A DNA stretch of 64,000 nt from contig NW_027475143.1 of assembly GCF_051020985.1 (NCBI RefSeq), forward strand, positions 372,001 to 436,000, written 5' to 3'. Shown here piece by piece: positions 35,585 to 49,255 of this stretch (position 1 is the stretch's first letter; every line of letters starts with the position of its first letter). Below the pieces are notes generated by a model. That model saw only the letters and a list, made by a program, of their open reading frames with translations, made no database searches and was not told where the DNA came from. Position numbers and translations under genes: made by a program. Origin of the DNA: Nomia melanderi. Lineage: Eukaryota; Arthropoda; Insecta; Hymenoptera; Halictidae.

Positions 35585-37859
35585 GGTGCTATTACAGATA
35601 GCGCAATAAATCAAAGTGAATTATCTGCAGGCCGCCCTGGCGCATGAATCTGTGCAGCGAGAACGACCTCGGACCACCAGGGGCCGAGATAACCACCGTC
35701 TCATGGGGCCGGACACTCAGGGTCAGGGGAAAATCCAATATATATATGGTGATATCTCGGGAGCTATTACAGATCGCGCAATAAATCAAAGTGAATTATC
35801 TGCAGGAGGCCCTGGCGCATGAACCTGTGCAACGGGAACGACCTCGGAAGACCAGGGGCCGAGAAAACCACAGTCTCATGGGGCCGGACACACAGGGTCA
35901 GGGAAAAATCCAATATATATGTGGTGAAATCTCAGGTGCTATTAGAGATAGCGCAATAAACCAAAGGGCATTGTCTGTAGGATGCCCTGGCGCATGAATC
36001 CGTGCAGCGGGAACGACCTCGGACCACCAGGGGCGGAGAAAACTACCGTCTCATGGGGCCGGACACTCAGGGTCAGGGAAAAATCCAATATATCTCTGGT
36101 GATATCTCGGGTGCTATTAGAGAAAGCGCAATAAAACAAAGTGCATTGTCTGTAGGAGGCCCTGGCTCATGAATCTGTGCAGCGGGAACGACCTCGGACC
36201 ACCAGGGGCCGAGAAAACCACCTTCTCATGGGGTCGGAGACTCAGGGTCAGGGAAAAATCCAATATAAATCTGGTGATATCTCGGGCGCTATTACAGATA
36301 GGGCAATAAATCAAAGTGCATTGTCTGCAGGAGGCCCTGGCGCATGGATCTGTGCAGCGGGATCGACCTCGGACCACGAGGGACCGAGAAAACCATCGAC
36401 ACATGGCGCCGGACTGTCAGGGTCAAGGAAAAATCCAATATATATCTGGTGATATCTCGGGTGCTATTAGAGATAGCGCAATAAATCAAACTGCATTGTC
36501 TGTAGGAGGCACTGGCGAATGAATCTGTGCAGCAGGAAAGACCTCGGACCGCCGGGCGCCGAGAAAACCACCGTCTCATGGGACCGAACTGTCAGGGTCA
36601 GGGAAAAATCCAATATATATCTGGTGATATCTCGGGGGCTATTAGAGATAGGGCAATAAATCAAATTGCATTGTCTGTAGGGGGCACTGGCGAATGAATC
36701 TGTGCAGCAGGAACGACCTCGGTACACCAGGGGCCGAGAAAACCACCGTCTCATGGGGCCGAACTGTCAGGGTCAGGGAAAAATCCAATATATATCTGGT
36801 GATATCTCGGGAGCTATTAGAGATAGCGCAATAAATCAAAGTGCATTGTCTATAGGTGGCACTGGCGAATGAATCTGTGCAGCAGGAACGACCTCGGACC
36901 GCCGGGCGCCGAGAAACCCACCGTCTCATGGGACCGGACTGTCAGTGTCAGGGGAAAATCCAATATATATATGGTGATATCACGGGTGCTATTACAGAAA
37001 GCGCAATAAATCAAAGTGCATTGTCTGCAGGAGGCCCTGGCGCATGTATCTGTGCAGCGGGATCAACCTCGGATCACCAGGGGCCGAGAAATTCACCGTC
37101 TCATGGGGTCGGACTCTCAGGGTGAGGGAAACATCCAATATAAATCTGGTGATATCTCGGGTGCTATTACAGATAGCGCAATAAATCAAAGTGCATTGTC
37201 TGCAGGAGGCCCTAGGGCATGAATCTGTGCAGCGGGAACGACCTCGGACCACCAGGGGCCGAGAAAACCACGGTCTCATGGGGCCGGACACTCAGTGTCA
37301 GGGGAAAATCCAATATATATATGGTGATATCACGGGTGCTATTACAGAAAGCGCAATAAATCAAAGTGCATTGTCTGTAGGAGGCCCTGGCGCATCTATC
37401 GGTGCAGCGGGAACAACCTCGGACCACCAGGGGCCGAGAAAATCACCGTCTCATGGGGCCGGACTGTCAGGAACAGGGAAAAATCCAATATATATCTGGT
37501 GATATCTCGGGGGCTATTAGAGATAGCGCAATAAATCAAATTGCATTGTCTGTAGGGGGCACTGGCGAATGAATCTGTGCAGCAGGAACGACCTCGGTAC
37601 ACCAGGGGCCGAGAAAACCACCGTCTCATGGGGTCGGACTCTCGGGGTCAGGGACAAATCCAATATATATCTGGTGATATCTCGGGAGCTATTACAGATA
37701 GCGCAATAAATCAAAGTATATTGTCTGTACGATTCCCTGGCGCATGAATCTGTGCAGCGGGAACGACCTCGGACCACCAGGGGCCGAGAAAACCACCGTC
37801 TCATGGGGCCGGACACTCAGTGTCAGGGGAAAATCCAATATATATATGGTGATATCACG
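35585..37859 (+). repeat. Cassette R, copy 7 (complete)
   Basis: It matches R1 at offset 27,733 across all 13 monomers. Small differences include GGAACAACC near 37,409 where R1 has GGATCAACC. Confidence 0.85.
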
Positions 37860-38454
37860 GGTGCTATTACAGAAAGCGCAATAAATCAAAGTGAATTATA
37901 TGCAGGGGGCCCTGGCGCGTGATTCTGTGCAGCGGGATCGACCTCGGACCCCCAGGGGCCGAGAAAACCACCGTCTCATGGGGCCGGACGCTCAGGGTCA
38001 GGGGAAAATCCAATATATATATGGTGATATCTCGGGTGCTATTACAGATAGCGCAATAAATCAAAGTGCATTGTCTGCAGGAAGCCCTGGCGCATGAATC
38101 TGTGCAGCGGGAACGACCTCGGACCACCAGGGGCCGAGGAAACCACCGTCTCATGGATTCGGACACTCAGGGTCAGGGAAAAATCCAATATAAATCTGGT
38201 GATATCTCGGGTGCTATTACAGATAGCGCAATAAATCAAAGTGCATTGTCTGTAGGAGGCCCTGGCGCATGAATCTGTGCTGCGGGATCGACCTCGGACC
38301 ACCAGGGGCCGAAAAAACTACCGTCTCATGGGGCCGGACGCTCAGGGTCAGGGGAAAATCCAATATATATCTAGTGATATCTCGGGTGCTATTACAGATA
38401 GCGCAATAAATCAAAGGGCATTGTCTGTAGGAGGCCCTGGCGCATGAATCTGTG
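37860..38454 (+). repeat. Cassette Q, copy 6 (fragment)
   Basis: About 3.4 monomers match 14,127-14,720 at offset 23,733. The fragment ends in mid-monomer, where R sequence with GGAAAGACC begins at 38,462. Confidence 0.8.
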
Positions 38455-39784
38455 CAGCAGGAAAGACCTCGGACCGCCGGGCGCCGAGAAAACCACCGTC
38501 TCATGGGACCGAACTGTCAGGGTCAGGGAAAAATCCAATATATATCTGGTGATATCTCGGGGGCTATTAGAGATAGGGCAATAAATCTAATTGCATTGTC
38601 TGTAGGGGGCACTGGCGAATGAATCTGTGCAGCAGGAACGACCTCGGTACACCAGGGGCCGAGAAAACCACCGTCTCATGGGGCCGAACTGTCAGGGTCA
38701 GGGAAAAATCCAATATATATCTGGTGATATCTCGGGAGCTATTAGAGATAGCGCAATAAATCAAAGTGCATTGTCTATAGGTGGCACTGGCGAATGAATC
38801 TGTGCAGCAGGAACGACCTCGGACCGCCGGGCGCCGAGAAACCCACCGTCTGATGGGACCGGACTGTCAGTGTCAGGGGAAAATCCAATATATATATGGT
38901 GATATCACGGGTGATATTACAGAAAGCGCAATAAATCAAAGTGCATTGTCTGCAGGAGGCCCTGGCGCATGTATCTGTGCAGCGGGATCAACCTCGGATC
39001 ACCAGGGGCCGAGAAAATCACCGTCTCATGGGGTCGGACTCTCAGGGTCAGGGAAACATCCAATATAAATCTGGTGATATCTCGGGTGCTATTACAGATA
39101 GCGCAATAAATCAAAGTGCATTGTCTGCAGGAGGCCCTAGGGCATGAATCTTTGCAGCGGGAACGACCTCGGACCACCAGGGGCCGAGAAAACCACCGTC
39201 TCATGGGGCCGGACACTCAGTGTCAGGGGAAAATCCAATATATATATGGTGATATCACGGGTGCTATTACAGAAAGCGCAATAAATCAAAGTGCATTGTC
39301 TGTAGGAGGCCCTGGCGCATCTATCTGTGCAGCGGGATAAACCTCGGACCACCAGGGGCCGAGAAAATCACCGTCTCATGGGGCCGGACTGTCAGGATCA
39401 GGGAAAAATCCAATATATATCTGGTGATATCTCGGGGGCTATTAGAGATAGCGCAATAAATCAAATTGCATTGTCTGTAGGGGGCACTGGCGAATGAATC
39501 TGTGCAGCAGGAACGACCTCGGTACACCAGGGGCCGAGAAAACCACCGTCTCATGGGGTCGGACTCTCAGGGTCAGGGACAAATCCAATATATATCTGGT
39601 GATATCTCGGGAGCTATTACAGATAGCGCAATAAATCAAAGTATATTGTCTGTACGATTCCCTGGCGCATGAATCTGTGCAGCGGGAACGACCTCGGACC
39701 ACCAGGGGCCGAGAAAACCACCGTCTCATGGGGCCGGACACTCAGTGTCAGGGGAAAATCCAATATATATATGGTGATATCACG
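38455..39784 (+). repeat. Cassette R, copy 8 (distal part)
   Basis: It matches 36,530-37,859 at offset 1,925 (11 monomers), so R7's distal part and the Q6 fragment form a tandem pair. The copy is a little more diverged than the others (TGATGGGACC near 38,852, GATAAACC near 39,337). It is the last P-Q-R material. Confidence 0.82.
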
Positions 39785-42700
39785 GGTGCTATTACAGAAA
39801 GCGCAATAAATCAAAGTGCATTGTCTGTAGGAGGCCCTGGCGCATGAATCTGTGCAGCGGGAACGACCTCGGACTACCAGGGGCAGAGAAAAGTACCGTC
39901 TCATGGGGCCGGACACTCAGGGTCATGGAAAAATCCAAAATATATCTGGCGATATCTCGGGTGCTATTAGAGATAGCGCAGTAAACCAAAGTGCATTGTC
40001 TGCAGGAAGCCCTGGCGCATGAATCTGTGCAGCGGGAACGACCTCGGACCACCAGGGGCCGAGAAAACCACCGTCTCATGGGGTCGGACACTCAGGGTCA
40101 TGGAAAAATCCAATATAAATCTGGTGATATCTCGGGTGCTATTACAGTTAGCGCAATAAATCAAAGTGCAAGGTCTGCAGGAGGCCCTGGCGCATGAATC
40201 TGTGCAGCGGGATCGACATCGGACCACCAGCGGCCGAGAAAATCACCGTCTCAGGGGGCCGGACTGTCAGGGTCAGGGAAAAATCCAATATATATATGGT
40301 GATATCTCGGGTGCTATTAGAGATAGCGCAATAAATCAAAGTGAATTATCTGCAGGGGGCCCTGGCGCATGAATCTGTGCAGCGGGAACGACCTCGGACC
40401 ACCAGGGGCCGAGAAAATTACAGATATTCGGAATCCGTCAACCAAGGTCATGTAAAAATCCAGCATATATGTGGTGATATCTCTGGTGCTATTACAGATA
40501 GCGCAATAGACCAAAGTGAATTGTCTGCAGGAATCCCTGGCGCATGAATCTGTGCAGCGGGGCGACCTCGGACCACCAGGGGCCGAGAAAACCACAGTTT
40601 CATGGGGCCGGACACTCAGGGTCAGGGGAAAATCCAATATATATCTGGTGATATCTCGGATGCAATTACAGATAGCGCAATAAACCACAGTGAATTGTCT
40701 GCAGGAAGCCCTGGCGCATGAAGCTGTGCAGCGGGATCGACCTCGGACCACCAGGGGCCGAGAAAATCACAGTCTCAAGGGGCCGGACTGTCAGGGTCAG
40801 GGAAAAATCCAATATATATCTGGTGATATCTCGGGTGGTATTAGAAATAGCGCAATAAATCAAAGTGCATTGTCTGTAGGAGGCACTGGCGAATGAACCT
40901 CTGAAGCAGGAACGTCCTCGGACGACCAGGCGCCGAGAAAATTACAGATATTCGGATTCCGTCACCCAAGGTCATGTAAAAATCCATCATATATCTGGTG
41001 CTATCTCGGGTGCTATTAGAGATAGCGAAATAAATTAAAGTGCATTGTCTGCAGGAGGCCCTGGCGCATGAATCTGTGCAGCGGGAACGATCTCGGACCA
41101 CCAGGGGCCGGGAAAACCACAGTTACATGTGGCCGGACTGTCAGGGTCAGGGAAAAATCCAATATATATCTGGTGATATCTCGGGTGGTATTAGAAATAG
41201 CGCAATAAATCAAAGTGCATTGTCAGTAGGAGGCCCTGGCGCATGAAGCTGTGCAGCGGGACGACCTCGGACCACCAGGGGCCGAGAAAACCACAGTTTC
41301 ATGTGGCCGGACTGTCAGGGTCAGGGAAAAATCCAATATATATCTGGCGATATCTCGGGTGCTATTAGAAATAGCGCAATAAATCAGAGTGCATTGTCGG
41401 TAGGAGGCACTGGCGAATGAATCTGTGCAGCGGGCACGACCTCGGACCACCAGGGGCCGAGAAAACAACCGTCTCATGGGGTCGGACACTCAGGGTCAGG
41501 GAAAAATCCAATATAAGTCTGGTGATATCTCGGGTGCTATTACAGATAGCGCAATAAATCAAAGTGCATTGTCTGCAGGAGGCCCTAGCGCATGAATCTG
41601 TGCAGCGGCAACGACCTCGGACCACCAGGGGCCGAGAAAACTACCGTCTCATGGGGTCGGACACTCAGGGTCAGGGAAAAGTCGAATATATATCTGGTGA
41701 TATCTCGGGTGCTATTACAGATAGCGAAATAAATCAAAGTGCATTGTCTGTAGGAGGCCCTGGCGCATGAATCTGTGCAGCGGGAACGACCTCGGACCAC
41801 CAGGGGCCGAGAAAACCACTGTCTCATGGGGTCGGACACTCAGTGTCAGGGAAAAATCCAATATATATCTGGTGATATCTCGGCTGCTATTACAGATAGC
41901 GCAATAAATCAAAGTGCATTGTCTGTAGGAGGCCCTGGCGGATGAATCTGTGCAGCGGGAACGACCTCGGACTAACAGGGGCAGAGAAAAGTACCGTCTC
42001 ATGGGGTCGGACACTCAGGGTCAGGGAAAAATCCAATATATATCTGGTGATATCTCGGGTGATATTATAGATAGCGGAATAAATCAAAGTGCATTGTCTG
42101 TAGGAGTCCCCGGCGCATGAATCTGTGCAGCGGGATCGACCTCGGACCACCAGGGGGCCGAGAAAACCACAGTCTCATGGGGCCGGACACTCAGGGTCAG
42201 GGGAAAATCCAATATATATGTGGTGATATCTCGGGTGCTATTATAGATAGCGCAATAAATCAAAGTGCATTGTCTGTAGGAGGCCCTGGCGCATGAGTCT
42301 GTGCAGCGGGATCGACCTCGGACCACCAGGGGGCCGAGAAAACCACAGTCTCATGGGGCCGGACACTCAGGGTCAGGGGAAAATCCAATATATATGTGGT
42401 GATATCTCGGGTGCTATTACAGATAGCGCGATATATCAAAGTGCATTGTCTGCAGGAGGCCCTAGCGCGTGAATCTGTGCAGCGAGATCGACCACGGACC
42501 ACCAGGGGCCGAGAAAACCACCGACACATGGGGCCGGGCACTCTGGGTCAGGGAAAAATCCAATATATACCTGGTGATATCTCGGGTGCTATTACAGATA
42601 GCGCAATAAATCAAAGTGCATTGTCCGTAGGAGGCCCTTGCGCATTAATCTGTGCAGCAAACACGACCTCGGACCACCAGGGGCCGAGAAAATTACTGAT

Positions 42701-43006
42701 TTACGGTATCCGTCACCCAAAGTCATGTAAAAATCCAGCATATATATGGTGCTTTCTCGGGTGCTATTACAGATAGCGCGAGAAATCAAAGTGCATTGTC
42801 TGCAGGAGGCCCTAGCGCATAAATCTGTGCAGCGAGAACGACCACGGACCACCAGGGGCCGAGAAAACCACCGTCACATGGGGCCGGACACTCAGGGTCA
42901 GGGAAAAATCCAATATATATCTGGCGATATCTCGGGTGCTAATAGAGATAGCGCAATGAATCAAAGTGCATTGTCTGTAGGAGGCCCTGGCGCATGAATC
43001 TGTGCA

Positions 43007-44931
43007 GCGGGAACGACCTCGGACCACCAGGGGCCGAGAAAACCACCGTCTCATGGGGTCGGACACTCAGGGCCAGGGAAAAATCCAATATATATCTGGT
43101 GATATCTCTGGTGCTATTATAGATAGCGCAATAAATCAAAGTGCATTGTCTGTAGGAGTCCCCGGCGCATGAATCTGTGCAGCGGGATCGACCTCGGACC
43201 ACCAGCGGCAGAGAAATTCATCGTCTCAGGGGGCCGGACTGTCAGGGTCTGTGAAAAATCCAATATATATCTGGTGATATCTCGGGTGCTATTAGAGATA
43301 GCGGAATAAATCAATGTGAATTATCTGCAGGGGACCGTGACGCATGAATCTGTGCAGCGGGAACGACCTCGGACCACCAGAGGCCGAGAAAACCACCGTC
43401 TCATGGGGCCGGACACTCTGGGTCAGGGGAAAATCCAATATATATATGGTGATATCTCGGGTGCTATTACAGATAGCGCAATAAATCAAAGTGCATTGTC
43501 TGTAGGAGGCCCGGGCGCATGAATCTGTGCAGCGGGATCGACCTCGGACCACCAGGGGCCGAGAAAATCACCGTCTCATGGGGCCGGACTGTTAGGGTCA
43601 GGGAAAAATCCTATATATATCTGGTGATATCTCGGGTGCTATTAGAGATAGCGCAATAAATCAAAGTGAATTATCTGCAGGGGGACCTGGCGCATGAATC
43701 TGTGCAGCGGGCACGACCTCGGACCACCAGGGGCCGAGAAAACAACCGTCTCATGGGGTCGGACACTCAGGGTCAGGGAAAAATCCAATATAAGTCTGGT
43801 GATATCTCGGGTGCTATTACAGATAGCGCAATAAATCAAAGTGCATTGTCTGCAGGAGGCCCTAGCGCATGATTCTTTGAAGCTGGAACGACCTCGGACC
43901 ACCAGGGGCCGAGAAAACTACCGTCTCATGGGGTCGGACACTCAGGGTCAGGGAAAAATCGAATATGTATCTGGTGATATCTCTGGTGCTATTACACATA
44001 GCGCAATAAATCAAAGTGCATTGTCTGTAGGAGGCCCTGGCGCATGAATATGTGCAGCGGGCACGACCTCGAACCACCAGGGGCCGAGAAAACCACTGTC
44101 TCATGGGGTCGGACACTCAGTGTCAGGGAAAAATCCAATATATATCTGGTGATATCTCGGCTGCTATTACAGATAGCGCAATAAATCAAAGTGCATTGTC
44201 TGTAGGAGGCCCTGGCGCATGAATCTGTGCAGCGGGAACGACCTCGGACTAACAGGGGCAGAGAAAAGTACCGTCTCATGGGGCCGGACACTCAGGGTCA
44301 TGGAAAAATCCAAAATATATCTGGCGATATCTCGGGTGCTATTAGAGATAGCGCAGTAAATCAAAGTGCATTGTCTGCAGGAAGCCCTGGCGCAAGAATC
44401 TGTGCAGCGGGAACGACCTCGGACCACCAGGGGCCGAGAAAACCACCGTCTCATGGAGTCGGACACTCAGGGTCAGTGACAAATCCAATATAAATCTGGT
44501 GATATCTCGGGTGGTATTAGAAATAGCGCAATAAATCAAAGTGCATTGTCTGTAGGAGGCACTGGCGAATGAACCTGTGAAGCAGGAACGTCCTCGGACC
44601 ACCAGGCGCCGAGAAAATTACAGATATTCGGATTCCGTCACCCAAGGTCATGTAAAAATCCATCATATATCTGGTGCTATCTCGGGTGCTATTAGAGATA
44701 GCGAAATAAATTAAAGTGCATTGTCTGCAGGAGGCCATGGCGCATGAATCTGTGCAGCTGGAACGACCTCGGACCACCAGGGGCCGAGAAAACCACAGTT
44801 TCATGTGGCCGGACTGTCAGGGTCAGGGAAAAATCCAATATATATCTGGTGATATCTCGGGTGGTATTAGAAATAGCGCAATAAATCAAAGTGCATTGTC
44901 AGTAGGAGGCCCTGGCGCATGAAGCTGTGCA
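43007..44931 (+). repeat. 11-monomer unit, copy 1
   Basis: It pairs with the next unit at offset 1,925, rising to 1,927. It begins with a GGGCCAGGG monomer and contains AAATTCATCGTCTC, GGACCGTGACGC and CTAACAGGGG variants. Its right half is the source-like match for the block at 12,285-13,114. Confidence 0.85.
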
Positions 44932-46858
44932 GCGGGAACGACCTCGGACCACCAGGGGCCGAGAAAACCACCGTCTCATGGGGTCGGACACTCAGGGCCA
45001 GGGAAAAATCCAATATATATCTGGTGATATCTCTGGTGCTATTATAGATAGCGCATTAAATCAAAGTGCATTGTCTGTAGGAGTCCCCGGCGCATGAATC
45101 TGTGCAGCGGGATCGACCTCGGACCACCAGCGGCAGAGAAATTCATCGTCTCAGGGGGCCGGACTGTCAGGGTCTGTGAAAAATCCAATATATATCTGGT
45201 GATATCTCGGGTGCTATTAGAGATAGCGGAATAAATCAATGTGAATTATCTGCAGGGGACCGTGACGCATGAATCTGTGCAGCGGGAACGACCTCGGACC
45301 ACCAGAGGCCGAGAAAACCACCGTCTCATGGGGCCGGACACTCTGGGTCAGGGGAAAATCCAATATATATATATGGTGATATCTCGGGTGCTATTACAGA
45401 TAGCGCAATAAATCAAAGTGCATTGTCTGTAGGAGGCCCGGGCGCATGAATCTGTGCAGCGGGATCGACCTCGGACCACCAGGGGCCGAGAAAATCACCG
45501 TCTCATGGGGCCGGACTGTTAGGGTCAGGGAAAAATCCTATATATATCTGGTGATATCTCGGGTGCTATTAGAGATAGCGCAATAAATCAAAGTGAATTA
45601 TCTGCAGGGGGACCTGGCGCATGAATCTGTGCAGCGGGCACGACCTCGGACCACCAGGGGCCGAGAAAACAACCGTCTCATGGGGTCGGACACTCAGGGT
45701 CAGGGAAAAATCCAATATAAGTCTGGTGATATCTCGGGTGCTATTACAGATAGCGCAATAAATCAAAGTGCATTGTCTGCAGGAGGCCCTAGCGCATGAT
45801 TCTTTGAAGCTGGAACGACCTCGGACCACCAGGGGCCGAGAAAACTACCGTCTCATGGGGTCGGACACTCAGGGTCAGGGAAAAATCGAATATGTATCTG
45901 GTGATATCTCTGGTGCTATTACACATAGCGCAATAAATCAAAGTGCATTGTCTGTAGGAGGCCCTGGCGCATGAATATGTGCAGCGGGCACGACCTCGAA
46001 CCACCAGGGGCCGAGAAAACCACTGTCTCATGGGGTCGGACACTCAGTGTCAGGGAAAAATCCAATATATATCTGGTGATATCTCGGCTGCTATTACAGA
46101 TAGCGCAATAAATCAAAGTGCATTGTCTGTAGGAGGCCCTGGCGCATGAATCTGTGCAGCGGGAACGACCTCGGACTAACAGGGGCAGAGAAAAGTACCG
46201 TCTCATGGGGCCGGACACTCAGGGTCATGGAAAAATCCAAAATATATCTGGCGATATCTCGGGTGCTATTAGAGATAGCGCAGTAAATCAAAGTGCATTG
46301 TCTGCAGGAAGCCCTGGCGCAAGAATCTGTGCAGCGGGAACGACCTCGGACCACCAGGGGCCGAGAAAACCACCGTCTCATGGAGTCGGACACTCAGGGT
46401 CAGTGACAAATCCAATATAAATCTGGTGATATCTCGGGTGGTATTAGAAATAGCGCAATAAATCAAAGTGCATTGTCTGTAGGAGGCACTGGCGAATGAA
46501 CCTGTGAAGCAGGAACGTCCTCGGACCACCAGGCGCCGAGAAAATTACAGATATTCGGATTCCGTCACCCAAGGTCATGTAAAAATCCATCATATATCTG
46601 GTGCTATCTCGGGTGCTATTAGAGATAGCGAAATAAATTAAAGTGCATTGTCTGCAGGAGGCCCTGGCGCATGAATCTGTGCAGCTGGAACGACCTCGGA
46701 CCACCAGGGGCCGAGAAAACCACAGTTTCATGTGGCCGGACTGTCAGGGTCAGGGAAAAATCCAATATATATCTGGTGATATCTCGGGTGGTATTAGAAA
46801 TAGCGCAATAAATCAAAGTGCATTGTCAGTAGGAGGCCCTGGCGCATGAAGCTGTGCA
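44932..46858 (+). repeat. 11-monomer unit, copy 2
   Basis: It is nearly identical to the unit before it. An added TA repeat at about 45,361-45,376 (ATATATATATATGG) accounts for the 2-base difference in offset. GCATTAAATC at about 45,054 and GGCCCTGGCGC at about 46,662 are private changes. Confidence 0.85.
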
Positions 46859-47949
46859 GCGGGAACGACCTCGGACCACCAGGGGCCGAGAAAACTACCG
46901 TCTCATGGGGTCGGACACTCAGGGTCAGGGAAAAGTCGAATATATATCTGGTGATATCTCGGGTGCTATTACAGATAGCGCAATAAATCAAAGTGCATTG
47001 TCTCTAGGAGGCCCTGGCGCATGAATCTGAGCAGCGGGAACGACCTCGGACCACCAGGGGCCGAGAAAACCACCGTCTCATGGGGTCGGACACTCAGGGT
47101 CATGGAAAAATCCAATATAAATCTGGTGATATCTCGGGTGCTATTACAGATAGCGCAATAAATCAAAGTGCAAGGTCTGCAGGAGGCCCTGGCGCATGAA
47201 ACTGTGCAGCGCGATCGACCTCGGACCACCAGCGGCCGAGAAAATCACCGTCTCAGGGGGCCGGACTGTCAGGGTCAGGGAAAAATCCAATATATATCTG
47301 GTGATATCTCGGGTGGTATTAGAAATAGCGCAATAAATCAAAGTGCATTGTCTGTAGGAGGCCCTGGCGCATGAAGCTGTGCAGCGGGATAGACCTCGGA
47401 CCACCAGGGGCCGAGAAAATCACCGTCTCAAGGGGCCGGACTGTCAGGGTCAGGGAAAAATCCAATATATATCTGGTGATATCTCGGGTGGTATTAGAAA
47501 TAGCGCAATAAATCAGAGTGCATTGTCTGTAGGAGGCACTGGCGAATGAATCTGTGAAGCAGGAACGACCTCGGACCACCAGGCGCCGAGAAAATTTCAG
47601 ATATTCGGATTCCGTCACCCAAGGTCATGTAAAAATCCATCATATATCTGGTGATATCTCGGGTGCTATTAGAGATAGCGCAATAAATCAAAGTGCATTG
47701 TCTGCAGGAGGCCCTGGCGCATGAATCTGTGCAGCGGGAACGACCTCGGACCACCAGGGACCGAGAAAACCACCGTCTCATGGGTTCGGACTGTCAGGGT
47801 CAGGGAAAAATCCAATATATATCTTGCGATATCTCGGGTGCTATTAGAGATAGCGCAATGAATCAAAGTGCATTGTCTGTAGGAGGCCCTGGCGCATGAA
47901 TCTGTGCAGCGGGAACGACCTCGGACCACCAGGGGCCGAGAAAACCACC

Positions 47950-48750
47950 GTCTCATGGGGTCGGACACTCAGGGTCAGGGAAAAATCCAATATATATCTG
48001 GTGATATCTCGGGTGATATTATAGATAGCGCAATAAATCAAAGTGCATTGTCTGTAGGAGTCCCCGGCGCATGAATCTGTGCAGCGGGATCGACCTCGGA
48101 CCACCAGCGGCCGAGAAATTCATCGTCTCAGGGGGCCGGACTGTCAGGGTCTGTGAAAAATCCAATATATATCTGGTGATATCTCGGGTGCTATTAGAGA
48201 TAGCGGAATAAATCAATGTGAATTATCTGCCGGGGACCGTGACGCATGAATCTGTGCAGCGGGAACGACCTCGGACCACCAGAGGCCGAGAAAACCACCG
48301 TCTCATGGGGCCGGACACTCTGGGTCAGGGGAAAATCCAATATATATATGGTGATATCTCGGGTGCTATTACAGATAGCGGAATAAATCAAAGTGCATTG
48401 TCTGTAGGAGGCCCGGGCGCATGAATCTGTGCAGCGGGATCGACCTCGGACCACCAGGGGCCGAGAAAATCACCGTCTCATGGGGCCGGACTGTTAGGGT
48501 CAGGGAAAAATCCTATATATATCTGGTGATATCTCGGGTGCTATTAGAGATAGCGCAATAAATCAAAGTGAATTACCTGCAGGGGGCCCTGGCGCATGAA
48601 TCTGTGCAGCGGGCACGACCTCGGACCACCAGGGGCCGAGAAAACAACCGTCTCATGGGGTCGGACACTCAGGGTCAGGGAAAAATCCAATATAAGTCTG
48701 GTGATATCTCGGGTGCTATTACAGATAGCGCAATAAATCAAAGTGCATTG
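47950..48750 (+). repeat. 11-monomer unit, partial third copy
   Basis: It matches 43,048-43,848 at offset 4,902 (28 monomers plus 2), with markers AAATTCATCGTCTC near 48,117 and GGACCGTGACGC near 48,233. Small private changes (GCCGGGGACC, AGCGGAATAAATC near 48,378) set it apart. Confidence 0.75.
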
Positions 48751-49149
48751 TCTGTAGGAGGCCCTGGCGCATGAATCTGTGCAGCGGGAGCGACCTCGGA
48801 CCACCAGGGGCCGAGAAAACCACCGTCTCATGGGGCAAGACACTCAGGGTCAGGGAAAAATGCAATATATATCTGGTGATATCTCGGGTTCTATTACAGA
48901 TAGCGCGATAAATCAGAGTGCATTGTCTGCAGGAGGCCCTGGCGCATGCATCTGTGCAGCGGGAACGACCTCGGACCACCAGGGGCCGAGAAAACTACCG
49001 TCTCATGGGGTCGGACACTCAGGGTCAGGGAAAAGTCGAATATATATCTGGTGATATCTCGGGTGCTATTACAGATAGCGCAATAAATCAAAGTGCATTG
49101 TCTCTAGGAGGCCCTGGCGCATGAATCTGTGCAGCGAGATCGATCTCGG

Positions 49150-49255
49150 ACCACCAGGGGCCGAGAAAACCACCGACACATGGTGCCGCACACCCAAGGT
49201 CATGTAATAATCCAGGATGTATCTGATGATATCACGGGTGCTATTAGAGATAGCG
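49150..49255 (+). repeat. Type C variant monomer, copy 1
   Basis: It has CGACACATGGTGCCGCACAC, then CCCAAGGTCATGTAATAA, GGATGTATCTGATGATATC. It combines the CATGG of ordinary monomers with the CCCAAGGTCATGTAA of type B, so it looks intermediate. Confidence 0.75.

Larger units (their letters stand above)
40400..47660 (+). repeat. Type B monomers of region III (six)
   Basis: The cores are at 40,435, 40,959, 42,710, 44,635, 46,562 and 47,612. The copy at 42,710 has the TACGGTATCC version close to that of P, and the others have ATATTCGGATTCC or ATATTCGGAATCC. Confidence 0.87.
39785..49180 (+). repeat. Region III: distinct monomer group
   Basis: About 54 monomers are marked by GGTGGTATTAGAAATAGC, GGCACTGGCGAATG, TCTCAGGGGGCCGGAC and GTCGGACACTCAGG. 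Six type B cores lie at 40,435, 40,959, 42,710, 44,635, 46,562 and 47,612. An 11-monomer duplication lies in the middle and a partial third copy near 48 kb. The first monomers still resemble the end of R6 (offset 11,178). The stretch 40,030-40,290 resembles 47,030-47,290, sharing the GTGCAAGGTCTGC variant. Confidence 0.8.
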
